Source: [Eubacterium] eligens ATCC 27750 (GTDB lineage: Bacteria > Bacillota > Clostridia > Lachnospirales > Lachnospiraceae). Taken from it: a DNA stretch of 64,000 bases. Of the stretch, positions 1 to 8,932 are shown in pieces. The DNA is taken from contig NC_012780.1 of NCBI RefSeq assembly GCF_000146185.1, positions 310,001 to 374,000 of the forward strand, in the 5' to 3' direction. Below the pieces are notes generated by a model. It was not told where the DNA came from. It did not search any database and saw nothing but the letters and a program-made list of their open reading frames with translations. Each line of letters begins with the position of its first letter. Position 1 is the stretch's first letter. Both the position numbers and the translations under genes were made by a program.

Positions 1-855
1 GAATTATTCCATGTATTAGGCTTTAAGATGCCAAAATATGCACATACAGCACACCTTATGAAGTTTGATGAGGAGACTGGCGGAAAGAGAAAGTTATCTA
101 AGAGAAAAGATCCGGAGCTTTCACTTGATTACTACAGAAAAGACGGATATCATCCATACACAATGAAGGTCTATCTTCTTACACTCCTTAACTCTAACTT
201 TGAGGAATGGCATGAGAAGTTCCCTGACAAGGATATCAATGAATTCCCATTCTCAGTAGATAAGATGAGTGTTTCAGGTGCCTTATTTGATAAAGAAAAG
301 CTTCATAACATCTGTAAGAATGAGCTTTCCAAGTTATCAGAGGATGATTTATATGAATTCCTTCACAACTGGGCATTAGAGAATGAACCTGAGATGGAAA
401 AGGTATGGTTTGCTGACAAAGAGAAGTTACTTGCTATATTAAGACTTTACATGGGTGTTGGTGCTAAGAGAAGAAGAAAAGACTTCATGTATGCTAAGCA
501 GATATTTGAACTTATCAGCTTCTTCTTTGATGGCGAGTCTGGTGAAAGAGATGAATTCAGATTAGTTGATGACGAGGTTAAGGCTATTCTTAATGATTAC
601 CTTGCAGCTTATGACCATAATGATGATAACAGCATGTGGTTTAACAAGCTTAAGGAAATAGCTGACAAGAACGGCTATGCTTCTGATATGAAGGCTTACA
701 AGGCTAATCCGGAGAACTTCAAGGGTAATGTATCAGACGTTGCAGAGGTTGTAAGAATTGCTGTAACCGGCAGAGCTAATACACCTGATTTATGGACTAT
801 CGTTCATATCATGGGCGAAGAGCAGATGAAAGAGCGTATAAGCCGTTTCCTTTAA
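1..855 (+). CDS. gltX: Glutamate--tRNA ligase, C-terminal part (5' end outside window)
   Basis: The reading frame is open from the first base, so the gene begins upstream; 284 residues are visible. The KLSKR motif (the KMSKS-type ATP loop of class I aminoacyl-tRNA synthetases) lies at visible residues 31-35. A helical anticodon-binding region follows. Family knowledge: GluRS charges tRNA-Glu, and in many Firmicutes also tRNA-Gln for later amidation. The internal ATG at 28 is not the start, because clear synthetase sequence (ELFHVLGFK) precedes it in frame. GlnRS is the main alternative and fits less well. Confidence 0.85.
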   Translation, partial: ELFHVLGFKMPKYAHTAHLMKFDEETGGKRKLSKRKDPELSLDYYRKDGYHPYTMKVYLLTLLNSNFEEWHEKFPDKDINEFPFSVDKMSVSGALFDKEKLHNICKNELSKLSEDDLYEFLHNWALENEPEMEKVWFADKEKLLAILRLYMGVGAKRRRKDFMYAKQIFELISFFFDGESGERDEFRLVDDEVKAILNDYLAAYDHNDDNSMWFNKLKEIADKNGYASDMKAYKANPENFKGNVSDVAEVVRIAVTGRANTPDLWTIVHIMGEEQMKERISRFL

Positions 856-899
856 TTAATACTAGTTTATAAGTCAACATAATAAGGAGGCTATGTAAT

Positions 900-1757
900 A
901 TGTATGACCTTATGATAATCGGCAGCGGACCTGCGGGAATATCTGCTGCACTCACTGCTAAAGCAAGAAATCTTAACTTTATATGGTTTGGTTCAAGAGC
1001 ACTAAGCACTAAGATAGAGAAAGCCGAGAAAATCATGAATTATCCTGGACTTCCTGCTGTTACAGGAAGCGAAATGCAGTCTGTGTTCTTAAAGCAGATT
1101 GACGACTGTGGCATTACTATAACAGAGTCACAGGTTAATTCCATATATGACTGCGGCGGTTATTTTGCAGCCGGTGCTGATAATGAGATATATGAAGCCA
1201 AAGCTGTCATAATGACTGTTGGTATGACAACAACAAGAGAGATTGAAGGTGAAGCAAGGCTTTTAGGTTGTGGCGTAAGTTATTGTGCTACATGTGATGG
1301 AGCATTATATAAGAATAAGGATATTGCTGTTATATGTGCATCACCTAAATTCGAGGATGAAGTAACATTTTTAGCAGGACTTGCTAATCATATATATCTT
1401 TTCACACCTTATAAGGAAACCACGTTACAATATGATAACATAACGCATTTTAACGGACTTCCTGCAAGTGTTGACGGAGATAAGAAGGTTGCTTCAGTAA
1501 CTTTCAAGGGAGAAGCTATCCCTGTAAGCGGAGCTTTCTTCTTAAAGGATTCTATCAATCCGGGTGTATTATTATCAGGACTTGATATGGCTGGTGGACA
1601 TATTATTGTTGACAGAACTCAGATGACTAACATTGATGGTGTATATGCAGCAGGTGACTGTACAGGCAGACCTTATCAGTATGCCAAGGCTGTTGGTGAA
1701 GGAAATGTTGCTGTACACAGCGTACTTGAATATCTTAAAGAACATAAAGATAATTAG
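900..1757 (+). CDS. Thioredoxin-reductase-like flavoprotein lacking NADPH-binding motifs
   Basis: This 285-residue protein has an N-terminal FAD dinucleotide fold (GSGPAGISAA, residues 8-17), a redox-active CATC pair (C129, C132) and a C-terminal FAD motif (GVYAAGDCTG). It therefore has the low-Mr thioredoxin reductase layout, but is shorter than the usual ~310 residues. Where a typical enzyme has a GGGDSA-like NADPH motif it reads ICASPKFEDE (144-153), and the arginine-rich HRRxxxR segment is replaced by FTPYKETT. Family knowledge: clostridial ferredoxin-dependent flavin thioredoxin reductases lack exactly these motifs. A ribosome site (aaggaggc) precedes the ATG. It is probably co-directional with, but not clearly operonic with, gltX. 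Confidence 0.8.
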   Translation: MYDLMIIGSGPAGISAALTAKARNLNFIWFGSRALSTKIEKAEKIMNYPGLPAVTGSEMQSVFLKQIDDCGITITESQVNSIYDCGGYFAAGADNEIYEAKAVIMTVGMTTTREIEGEARLLGCGVSYCATCDGALYKNKDIAVICASPKFEDEVTFLAGLANHIYLFTPYKETTLQYDNITHFNGLPASVDGDKKVASVTFKGEAIPVSGAFFLKDSINPGVLLSGLDMAGGHIIVDRTQMTNIDGVYAAGDCTGRPYQYAKAVGEGNVAVHSVLEYLKEHKDN

Positions 1758-1778
1758 TTTAACAGGAGACAATTAATA

Positions 1779-2282
1779 ATGGGCGAGATATGGGATATCT
1801 ATGATGTCGATAAACAACTTACAGGCCGTACTATGAAACGTAATGACTGGAACATGAAAGATGGGGACTATCACCTGACTGTTCTTGGCATAATCAAAAG
1901 ACCTGATAATACATTTTTAATAACACAGAGAGTCTTAACTAAAGCATGGGCACCGGGGCACTGGGAAGTCTCAGGCGGTGCATGCCAGGCTGGAGAGACA
2001 TCTTTTCAGGCTGTCTGCCGTGAAGTATTAGAAGAAACCGGCGTTGATGTATCACAGGCTGATGGCGGCTTTGAATTTTCTTACAGAAGAGATAATCCTG
2101 AAGAAAAGGATAATTATTTTGTTGATATCTATAAGTTTAACATGGATATTACAGAAGCAGATATACATTTACAGACAGAAGAAACTGCCGGTTTCAGATT
2201 TGCTACAGCAGACGAAATCAAGGCTATCGCTGACAGGGGAGAATTTCTTCATTACGACAGCATAAGGAAGGTTTTTGAATAA
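1779..2282 (+). CDS. Nudix hydrolase
   Basis: This 167-residue single-domain protein carries a complete Nudix box at about residues 67-89, ending in REVLEETGV, with the metal-binding glutamates intact. The N-terminus (IWDIYDVDKQLTGRTM) resembles the isopentenyl-diphosphate-isomerase-like branch of Nudix proteins. The substrate cannot be read from the sequence; nucleoside diphosphate derivatives are typical. It starts 21 bp after the flavoprotein with an aggaga ribosome site, so the two are likely cotranscribed. A second Nudix domain is encoded nearby at 8060-8932, but it has a different N-terminal partner. Confidence 0.85.
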   Translation: MGEIWDIYDVDKQLTGRTMKRNDWNMKDGDYHLTVLGIIKRPDNTFLITQRVLTKAWAPGHWEVSGGACQAGETSFQAVCREVLEETGVDVSQADGGFEFSYRRDNPEEKDNYFVDIYKFNMDITEADIHLQTEETAGFRFATADEIKAIADRGEFLHYDSIRKVFE

Positions 2283-2307
2283 TTAATTTAAAGACAGGGA
2301 GTTTTAT

Positions 2308-4035
2308 ATGCTGAAATATCTTAAAAAATACTGGCTTTTTGCCATTCTTGCACCTTTATTCATGGTGGGCGAGGTTCTTGCGGACCTCGTTCAGCCTCGT
2401 TTAATGAGCACCATCGTGGATGAAGGTGTTTTAGGTTTATCAAATAACGGTGTTGGGAATCTGAATCTTGTACTTACCGAAGGACTTAAGATGATAATAT
2501 TCGTAATTCTTGGCGGATTATCTGGTATCTTATGTGGTGTGTGTTCTAATATTGCATCACAGAATTTCGGTAATGATCTAAGAAAAGACGCATTCAAAAA
2601 GATTATGTCATTCTCATTCGAACAGACTGACAAATTCTCTACAGGTTCGCTTATCACGCGAATTACCAACGATATAACACAGCTTCAGAATTTCATACAG
2701 ATGAGCATGCGTGGTTTTATAAGGACATTTATGCTTTTTGCTGGCGGCATAATATGCATGTTATCCCTTAACTTAAGCTTTGGTGCAGTAATCGCGTGCG
2801 CCCTGCCGCTTGTAACCATATGTGTTATATATTTTCTTTCTAAAGCTAATCCACTTTTTTCCAAGCTTCAGCAGAAGCTCGACAATGTTAATAATGTGAT
2901 GCAGGAAAATGTATCAGGCTTCCGTGTTGTCAAAGCATATGTTAAAGAAGATTACGAAAAAGAACGGTTCGGAAAATCCAATGACGACCTTGTAAATACT
3001 CAGCTTAATGTGCTGATGATTTTCTCATATATGCAGCCAATTATGAATATTATTCTCAACCTGTCTGTAGTTGCAGTTATCAAGGTCGGTGGTATTCAGG
3101 TTTCCAGCGGTTCTGTTACACCAGGTAATGTCATGGCAGCAATTACATATGTCACGCAGTCACTTAATGCGGTTATGCGAATGACTAATATGTTCCAGAC
3201 TGCTTCAAGAGGTATTGCTTCAGGCAGACGAATTAATGAGGTGCTTGCCTGCGAGCCTTCTATCAAAAACGGTTCATTTGACGGAAAACCTTCAGTTAAG
3301 GGTAAGATTGAATTTAAAAATGTAACATTTGCATATCCATTAACTGGCGATAAGAAGATTCTTGATAATATTAATCTTGTTATCAATCCCGGCGAAACTA
3401 TCGGTATTCTTGGTGAAACCGGCTGCGGTAAAACAAGTCTTATTAACCTGATTCCAAGATTCTATGATGTATGCGAAGGAAGCGTGCTTGTTGATGATAT
3501 TGATGTAAGGGAATATAACCTTAAGAATCTGCGTGAGCGTATATCTGTCGCTCTGCAGAAAAGTGAAATATTCCAGAGCACAATTAAAGAGAACATCCAG
3601 TGGGGCCGTGAAAACGCAACTGAAAATGACATTGCAAATGCAGCTTCTATCGCACAGGCTATGGAATTTATCAGCACTTCAGCAGATGGATTTGACACTC
3701 TTGTAACACAACAGGGAACGAGTCTTTCCGGCGGTCAGAAGCAGAGAGTTGCCATAAGCCGTACAATTCTTAAACAGGCAGAGATTATTATATTTGATGA
3801 TGCAACAAGTGCACTTGACTTAAAGACAGAAGCTAATCTGTATTCAATGCTTAAAAATGCATATCCGGACACTACTAAGATTATTATTGCACAGCGAATT
3901 GCCTCTGTTAAAGATGCTGACAGAATTGTAATTCTTGATGACGGACATATAAGTGCTGTCGGTACTCATGAGGAGCTGCTGAAAAACAGTGCTATATATC
4001 AGGATATATATAATTCGCAGTTGAATAAGAAGTAG
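2308..4035 (+). CDS. ABC exporter half-transporter with degenerate ATP site
   Basis: This 575-residue protein has an N-terminal six-helix exporter domain and a C-terminal ATPase. Walker A is GETGCGKT (about 369-376) and the signature is LSGGQKQR (about 473). The Walker B segment reads IIIFDDATSALD, with Asp where the catalytic Glu normally sits, and the H-loop reads IIAQR, with Gln instead of His. Family knowledge: this pattern marks the degenerate half of heterodimeric multidrug exporters such as BmrCD or TM287/288. The partner with a canonical site follows directly at 4083. Substrate unknown; multidrug or lipid export is a reasonable inference. Confidence 0.9.
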   Translation: MLKYLKKYWLFAILAPLFMVGEVLADLVQPRLMSTIVDEGVLGLSNNGVGNLNLVLTEGLKMIIFVILGGLSGILCGVCSNIASQNFGNDLRKDAFKKIMSFSFEQTDKFSTGSLITRITNDITQLQNFIQMSMRGFIRTFMLFAGGIICMLSLNLSFGAVIACALPLVTICVIYFLSKANPLFSKLQQKLDNVNNVMQENVSGFRVVKAYVKEDYEKERFGKSNDDLVNTQLNVLMIFSYMQPIMNIILNLSVVAVIKVGGIQVSSGSVTPGNVMAAITYVTQSLNAVMRMTNMFQTASRGIASGRRINEVLACEPSIKNGSFDGKPSVKGKIEFKNVTFAYPLTGDKKILDNINLVINPGETIGILGETGCGKTSLINLIPRFYDVCEGSVLVDDIDVREYNLKNLRERISVALQKSEIFQSTIKENIQWGRENATENDIANAASIAQAMEFISTSADGFDTLVTQQGTSLSGGQKQRVAISRTILKQAEIIIFDDATSALDLKTEANLYSMLKNAYPDTTKIIIAQRIASVKDADRIVILDDGHISAVGTHEELLKNSAIYQDIYNSQLNKK

Positions 4036-4082
4036 GCTTTACAAAATGTAAGTTAGAATCTAATCAAGGAGATAGAAATATT

Positions 4083-5906
4083 ATGGCTGAGGATAAGAAT
4101 ACTTCACAAGTTAATATGAAAATTCCCGGCATGAAGGGAGGACCTAGAAACAGGGGGGCAGCTGTCGAAAAGCCTGTCAACGGCAAGGAAACATTTATGC
4201 GCCTTATGCAGTATTTTGCTAAAGAAATACCTGTGATTATCGCTCTTTTCATCGCTGTAGTTGTAATGGTTGTATGCTCTGTCTATGCTCCAAAGCTTCA
4301 GAGTCAGGCAATTGATTATATTTCTTTAAGAAAATTTAATAATTTAAACCATATACTTATTTTCATGTTGGTGGTATACATAATATACAGTATATGTACA
4401 TTTATACAGACAAGACTAAGTGCCATATTAAGCCAGAGAATTGTAAAGCATATGAGACAGGATCTTTTTGATAAGATTGTCGGCATGTCTGTCAAGTATC
4501 TTGACCAGCATTCACATGGCGACATTATGAGCCGGATGACTAATGATGTTGAGAATATCTCCAACACTGTATCACAGTCCATGAGTTCGTTATTCTCAGG
4601 TGTTCTCACTATTATTGGAACTGTCATTATGATGGTTGCTTTATCCCCACAGCTTGCATTATGTTCCTGCACAACAGTAATTCTTACTATATTTGCAACT
4701 AAGAATTTGTCTAAAGCTATGAGAAAATTCTATTCCAGACGACAGGTTCTTTTAGGCCAGCTTAATGGAACTGTTGAGGAGATGGTCACTGGTATCAAGA
4801 CTGTTACAGCATTTGACAGACAGGAAAATGTATGCGGTGATTTTGATAAAACTTCCGACGAACTGACTAAGGTTGGTATTAAAGCTGAGATTCTTGGTGG
4901 TTCTATGGGACCTGTTATGAATGTCATTAACAATATCGGCTTTGTCATTATTGCCGCAGCCGGAGGATATTTTGCAATTAAAGGATATGTATCTATCGGT
5001 GTAATATCAGCATTTATCGTATATGCCAAGCAGTTTGGCAGACCTATTGACGAGCTTGCCAATATATGGGGTCAGATTCAGACTGCAATAGCCGGTGCTG
5101 AGCGAGTATTTGCTGTTCTTGATGAACCTTCCGAGGACAAATCAGGTGAATTTACAATGGATAATTCTACCGGCAACATTGAATTTAACCATGTTGATTT
5201 CTCTTATATTCCGGGGAAACAAGTATTACATGATTTCAACCTTAAGGTTAAAGCAGGACAGAAGGTTGCACTTGTAGGAAGCACCGGTAGCGGCAAGACT
5301 ACTGTTGTCAATCTTCTTATGAGATTCTACGATATTGACAACGGCAGTATAACCATTGATGGTGTTAATATTAAAGATATCGACTGTGAGAATCTTAGGA
5401 AGAATACTGCAATTGTTTTACAGGATACTGTTCTTTTTGCCGACACTGTAAAGAATAATCTTCTATATTCAAGACAGGATGCAACAGATACTGAAATCAT
5501 TGCTGCTGCAAAGAAGGCTAACTGCCATAATATGATTATGCATCTTCCTGATGGATATGATTCCATGCTCGCCAAAGATGGACAGAATCTGTCACAGGGA
5601 CAACGCCAGTTACTATCAATTGCAAGAGCATTTGTTGCCAGTCCTAAGATTCTTATACTCGATGAAGCAACCTCAAGTGTTGATACACGAACAGAAAAAA
5701 AGATTCAGGATGCAATGACTAATCTTATGAAGAACAGAACAAGCCTTATTATTGCACACCGACTGTCAACTATTCAGGACGCTGACGTCATAGTTGTTAT
5801 GGATAATGGAAGAGTTGTCGAGACAGGTAATCATGAGTCTCTGCTTTCTGCTAAAGGCAGATATTATGAGCTGTATATGACACAGTTTGCTGGAAAGGCA
5901 ATCTGA
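4083..5906 (+). CDS. ABC exporter half-transporter with canonical ATP site
   Basis: This 607-residue transmembrane-plus-ATPase protein has Walker A GSTGSGKT (about 399), signature LSQGQRQL (about 502), Walker B ILILDEATSSVD with the catalytic Glu, and an intact H-loop IIAHRLST (about 556). A basic, glycine-rich cytoplasmic extension of about 45 residues precedes the first helix. It lies 47 bp after the degenerate half, in the same direction and with an aaggaga ribosome site. The two are therefore read as the subunits of one heterodimeric exporter in the cytoplasmic membrane. Confidence 0.9.
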   Translation: MAEDKNTSQVNMKIPGMKGGPRNRGAAVEKPVNGKETFMRLMQYFAKEIPVIIALFIAVVVMVVCSVYAPKLQSQAIDYISLRKFNNLNHILIFMLVVYIIYSICTFIQTRLSAILSQRIVKHMRQDLFDKIVGMSVKYLDQHSHGDIMSRMTNDVENISNTVSQSMSSLFSGVLTIIGTVIMMVALSPQLALCSCTTVILTIFATKNLSKAMRKFYSRRQVLLGQLNGTVEEMVTGIKTVTAFDRQENVCGDFDKTSDELTKVGIKAEILGGSMGPVMNVINNIGFVIIAAAGGYFAIKGYVSIGVISAFIVYAKQFGRPIDELANIWGQIQTAIAGAERVFAVLDEPSEDKSGEFTMDNSTGNIEFNHVDFSYIPGKQVLHDFNLKVKAGQKVALVGSTGSGKTTVVNLLMRFYDIDNGSITIDGVNIKDIDCENLRKNTAIVLQDTVLFADTVKNNLLYSRQDATDTEIIAAAKKANCHNMIMHLPDGYDSMLAKDGQNLSQGQRQLLSIARAFVASPKILILDEATSSVDTRTEKKIQDAMTNLMKNRTSLIIAHRLSTIQDADVIVVMDNGRVVETGNHESLLSAKGRYYELYMTQFAGKAI

Positions 5907-5933
5907 TTAATAGGACAAGGAGATAAGAAAATT

Positions 5934-7508
5934 ATGGATAATCGCAAGCATATGAGAACCGAAAAGAAAACAGCCGTAAAAAACAGTTTTGGACGGCTTC
6001 TGGCTACAGGTATATTTGTACTTATCCAGGTTGCGTGGCTGGCTTATCTTTTATTATATTTTTACAGGGACTACGCATGGATTTCATTATTAAGCACATT
6101 TATTGCAATTATTCTTGTGCTTAAGATATACGGAACATCTACTAATTCAGCCATGAAAATGCCATGGATAATTGTAATTCTTGCATTTCCTATACTTGGT
6201 ATACTTATTTATCTGCTTTTTGGACGTTCCATTGTTACAAGGGCGGTAAAGAAAAGGTTCAATTCAATAGAAGAATCCTATAAAAAATCTCTTTCTCAGG
6301 ATGAAAACATTCTTAAAGAGGTTAAAGATAAGGATATCTATATATATAACCAGTTCCATTATCTTAGTGATCATGAAGGATATCCTGTATATAAGAATAC
6401 AGATATTGAATTTTATTCTATAGGTGAAGAAGGCCTTGAAGCACAGCTTACAGAACTTGAAAAAGCTGAGAAGTTCATATTTATGGAATATCACGCTATT
6501 GAAGAGGCTTCCAGCTTTGACAGAATTAAGGACGTTCTTATAAAAAAAGCTGCTGCAGGCGTTGAAGTCCGTTTATTCTATGATGATGTAGGAAGTATCT
6601 TCTTCCTTAACAAGGATTTCATCAAGGAAATGCGTGCAAATGGCATTGACTGCCGTGTATTTAATCCAATCAAGCTTGCATTTAACATGTTCATGAATAA
6701 CCGTGATCACAGAAAAATTACCGTAATTGACGGTAAGGTCGGATTCACTGGAGGTTATAATCTTGCTGACGAGTACTTTAACATAACACACCCATATGGG
6801 GAGTGGAAGGATACCGGTCTTAAACTGACCGGCGATGCCGTTAAGACTCTTACAATGCTGTTTCTTTCTATGTGGAACTCTATTAAGAAAACAGATGAGC
6901 CTCAGGATGATTATGTCAAATATATTAAAGCCTCTGACTATGGCTACAAGGCTGTTAATAATAATCAGTATGTTGTTCCTTACGCTGACAGTCCACTTAA
7001 TAACAACAGGGTTGCTGAAAATGTTTATCTTAATATTATTAAGAGTGCCAAGCATTATCTTTACATTACAACACCATATCTGCTTATTACAGAAGAGATG
7101 TCCAGAGAGCTTGCAATGGCAGCAATGAGAGGTGTTGATGTTAGAATTGTAACACCTGGTATTCCTGATAAGAAGCTTACTTACAGCCTCACAAGATCAT
7201 ATTATGCAGATCTCGTAAGATACGGCGTAAGAATATACGAATACACACCGGGCTTCATTCATGCAAAACAGTGGGTAAGCGATGGAGAAGTATCTGTTGT
7301 AGGCACAATCAATATGGACTTCAGAAGTCTTTACCTTCACTTTGAAAATGCCGCGTATGTATATGGCAGGGAAACTGCTGCCGACATACTTAATGATTTC
7401 TACAACATTTTCAGAAGAAGTGAGGAAGTAACCGACAAGTACATCAATAAGCCGAGAATCTTGAGAATCGGACAATGTATATTAAGACTGGTTGCACCTT
7501 TGTTCTAA
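5934..7508 (+). CDS. cls: Cardiolipin synthase (phospholipase D family)
   Basis: This 524-residue protein has two hydrophobic segments near the N-terminus (about residues 18-40 and 44-62, plus a further stretch to about 100). Two phospholipase D HKD motifs follow: HRKITVIDGK at about 258 and HAKQWVSDGE at about 441. Family knowledge: bacterial Cls condenses two phosphatidylglycerol molecules into cardiolipin and glycerol at the membrane. Length and layout are normal for Firmicutes. It starts 28 bp after the ABC pair with an aaggaga ribosome site, so it may share their transcript. The next feature downstream is the giant palindrome. Confidence 0.92.
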   Translation: MDNRKHMRTEKKTAVKNSFGRLLATGIFVLIQVAWLAYLLLYFYRDYAWISLLSTFIAIILVLKIYGTSTNSAMKMPWIIVILAFPILGILIYLLFGRSIVTRAVKKRFNSIEESYKKSLSQDENILKEVKDKDIYIYNQFHYLSDHEGYPVYKNTDIEFYSIGEEGLEAQLTELEKAEKFIFMEYHAIEEASSFDRIKDVLIKKAAAGVEVRLFYDDVGSIFFLNKDFIKEMRANGIDCRVFNPIKLAFNMFMNNRDHRKITVIDGKVGFTGGYNLADEYFNITHPYGEWKDTGLKLTGDAVKTLTMLFLSMWNSIKKTDEPQDDYVKYIKASDYGYKAVNNNQYVVPYADSPLNNNRVAENVYLNIIKSAKHYLYITTPYLLITEEMSRELAMAAMRGVDVRIVTPGIPDKKLTYSLTRSYYADLVRYGVRIYEYTPGFIHAKQWVSDGEVSVVGTINMDFRSLYLHFENAAYVYGRETAADILNDFYNIFRRSEEVTDKYINKPRILRIGQCILRLVAPLF

Positions 7509-7521
7509 TTAGTGTATATTC

Positions 7522-8028
7522 ATATTTGTTATTTCGTATGTGAGATTCAGTTTTTAATTGTTTTGTCTGTGTCTGGCATATATGTTTGAACACGTTAAGA
7601 ATTGCTAATTTATCGGTATTATTTTCGGCTCTTTCGATTGTTTATGTTCATTCGACAGCTGTACACTTTCGCCGTAGTTGTTCGTCTGAGACACACTCTC
7701 GATTTATTGTGAGCTGTGTGGGAGTTAATGCCGCTATATACATAAGGGCGGTGCGGGAAAGCACGTTCAAGCGAAGCGCGTTTGATTTACCGCACCGTAA
7801 TAAACTTTGTAGATAGCGGCATTTACTCCCACTAAGCGAAACACTCATGAGAGAGTGTGCCTCAGACGTACATCTAGGTGAAAGTGTTCATCTGGCGAAT
7901 GTACACAAACGTATGAGCCGAAAATAACACCTGATAAATTAACGCAATTCTAACGAATCGTTCAAACACATATGCCAGACACAGACAAAATAACTACAAT
8001 AATGACTCACACACGAAATAACAAATAT
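7522..8028. repeat. Giant imperfect palindrome (507 bp) filling the intergenic space
   Basis: The whole space between cls and the next gene is one inverted repeat centred near 7775. Outer arms match exactly over 16 bp (7522-7537 against 8013-8028). Further matching blocks include GTCTGTGTCTGGCATAT near 7565-7581 against 7970-7986, TTATTTTCGGCTC near 7619-7631 against 7917-7929, CGTCTGAG near 7683, GGGAGT-AATGCCGCTAT near 7731, and CGGTGCGG near the apex. Arms are diverged but collinear with only small gaps. There is no transposase or credible gene inside, and no obvious target-site duplication at the ends. Transcribed, it would fold into one long hairpin of about 250 bp. Confidence 0.9.
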
Positions 8029-8059
8029 CAAGTTAATAAACATTTAACAAGGAGAAGTA

Positions 8060-8932
8060 ATGAGAGAAGAAACTGTAACCGTGAAAATCGACCACCCATT
8101 AGGTAGCACTGATGAAGATAACCCCTCGGTGGTCTATCCTATTAATTGTGGCTATGTAGATGTCGAAAGAACAGCCGGATTTTCTGAGCTTGATAAACAG
8201 AGAGTTTATCTGTTAGGTGTAGATGTTGCCGTTGATGAATATATCGGAGAGCTTATTGCTGTAGCAAGACGCCGTGATGATCCTGAAACTGTCTGGATAA
8301 TTGCACCTGAAAATATATCTTACACAATCCAGCAAATTGAAGAAATGATATATTTCGAAGAGCAGTATTACGACAGTTTTGTTGAAATAGTTGACGAGGA
8401 ATTATGGGATGCCTATGATGAGAATGAAAAGCTGTTAGGTTTCGATTTAAAAAGAAGCCAGGCAAAATCTTTACCTGATGGGGTATATCATGTCATTGTC
8501 AATGTCTATACTATGACTAAGGATGGTAAGCTTCTTACGACAGAACGTTCACGAAATAAAACATACCCTCTTAAGTGGGAAGTTACAGGTGGTTCTATAC
8601 TTAAAGGTGAAACAGCGGCTGAAGGTGCGGTTCGTGAGTTATATGAAGAGACTGGCATTAAGATTTCTACTGAAGACCTCATTGTACTCTACAGCTATGT
8701 GGATAAGCCTAAACATGCCATATATCACAGTTACCTTAATTTAATAGAAAAAGAAGTCCATGTTACCCTTCAGGAAGGAGAAACCATGGACTACATGTAT
8801 GTTCCGTATAAGGAATTTGATGAGCTTGTTAATTCTGACAGATTCGTTCCATCAGAACAGCGACGCTATAAGAATCAGGCCGTCTTTACGATGCTTTCAC
8901 GATTCATTCCTGATTCAGCGGCTTCTACATAA
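8060..8932 (+). CDS. Inorganic-pyrophosphatase-like domain fused to Nudix hydrolase
   Basis: This is a 290-residue two-domain protein. Residues 1-110 (VTVKIDHPLGSTDED, YPINCGYVDV, YLLGVDVAVDEY) match a small family annotated as inorganic-pyrophosphatase-like in Clostridia. Residues about 130-290 form a Nudix domain with the box at about 177-200, ending in VRELYEETGI. The ribosome site aaggaga is 7 bp before ATG. Its 3' end overlaps the convergent degV gene by 58 bp. The giant palindrome is immediately upstream, so its promoter must lie inside or beyond that structure. Substrate is unknown; the architecture suggests hydrolysis of a phosphoanhydride. Confidence 0.8.
   Translation: MREETVTVKIDHPLGSTDEDNPSVVYPINCGYVDVERTAGFSELDKQRVYLLGVDVAVDEYIGELIAVARRRDDPETVWIIAPENISYTIQQIEEMIYFEEQYYDSFVEIVDEELWDAYDENEKLLGFDLKRSQAKSLPDGVYHVIVNVYTMTKDGKLLTTERSRNKTYPLKWEVTGGSILKGETAAEGAVRELYEETGIKISTEDLIVLYSYVDKPKHAIYHSYLNLIEKEVHVTLQEGETMDYMYVPYKEFDELVNSDRFVPSEQRRYKNQAVFTMLSRFIPDSAAST

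Noticed and set aside
7586-7848. Open frames of 66-76 codons on both strands inside the 507-bp palindrome
   Set aside because: They mirror each other because of the palindrome, lack ribosome sites and have no protein-like composition.
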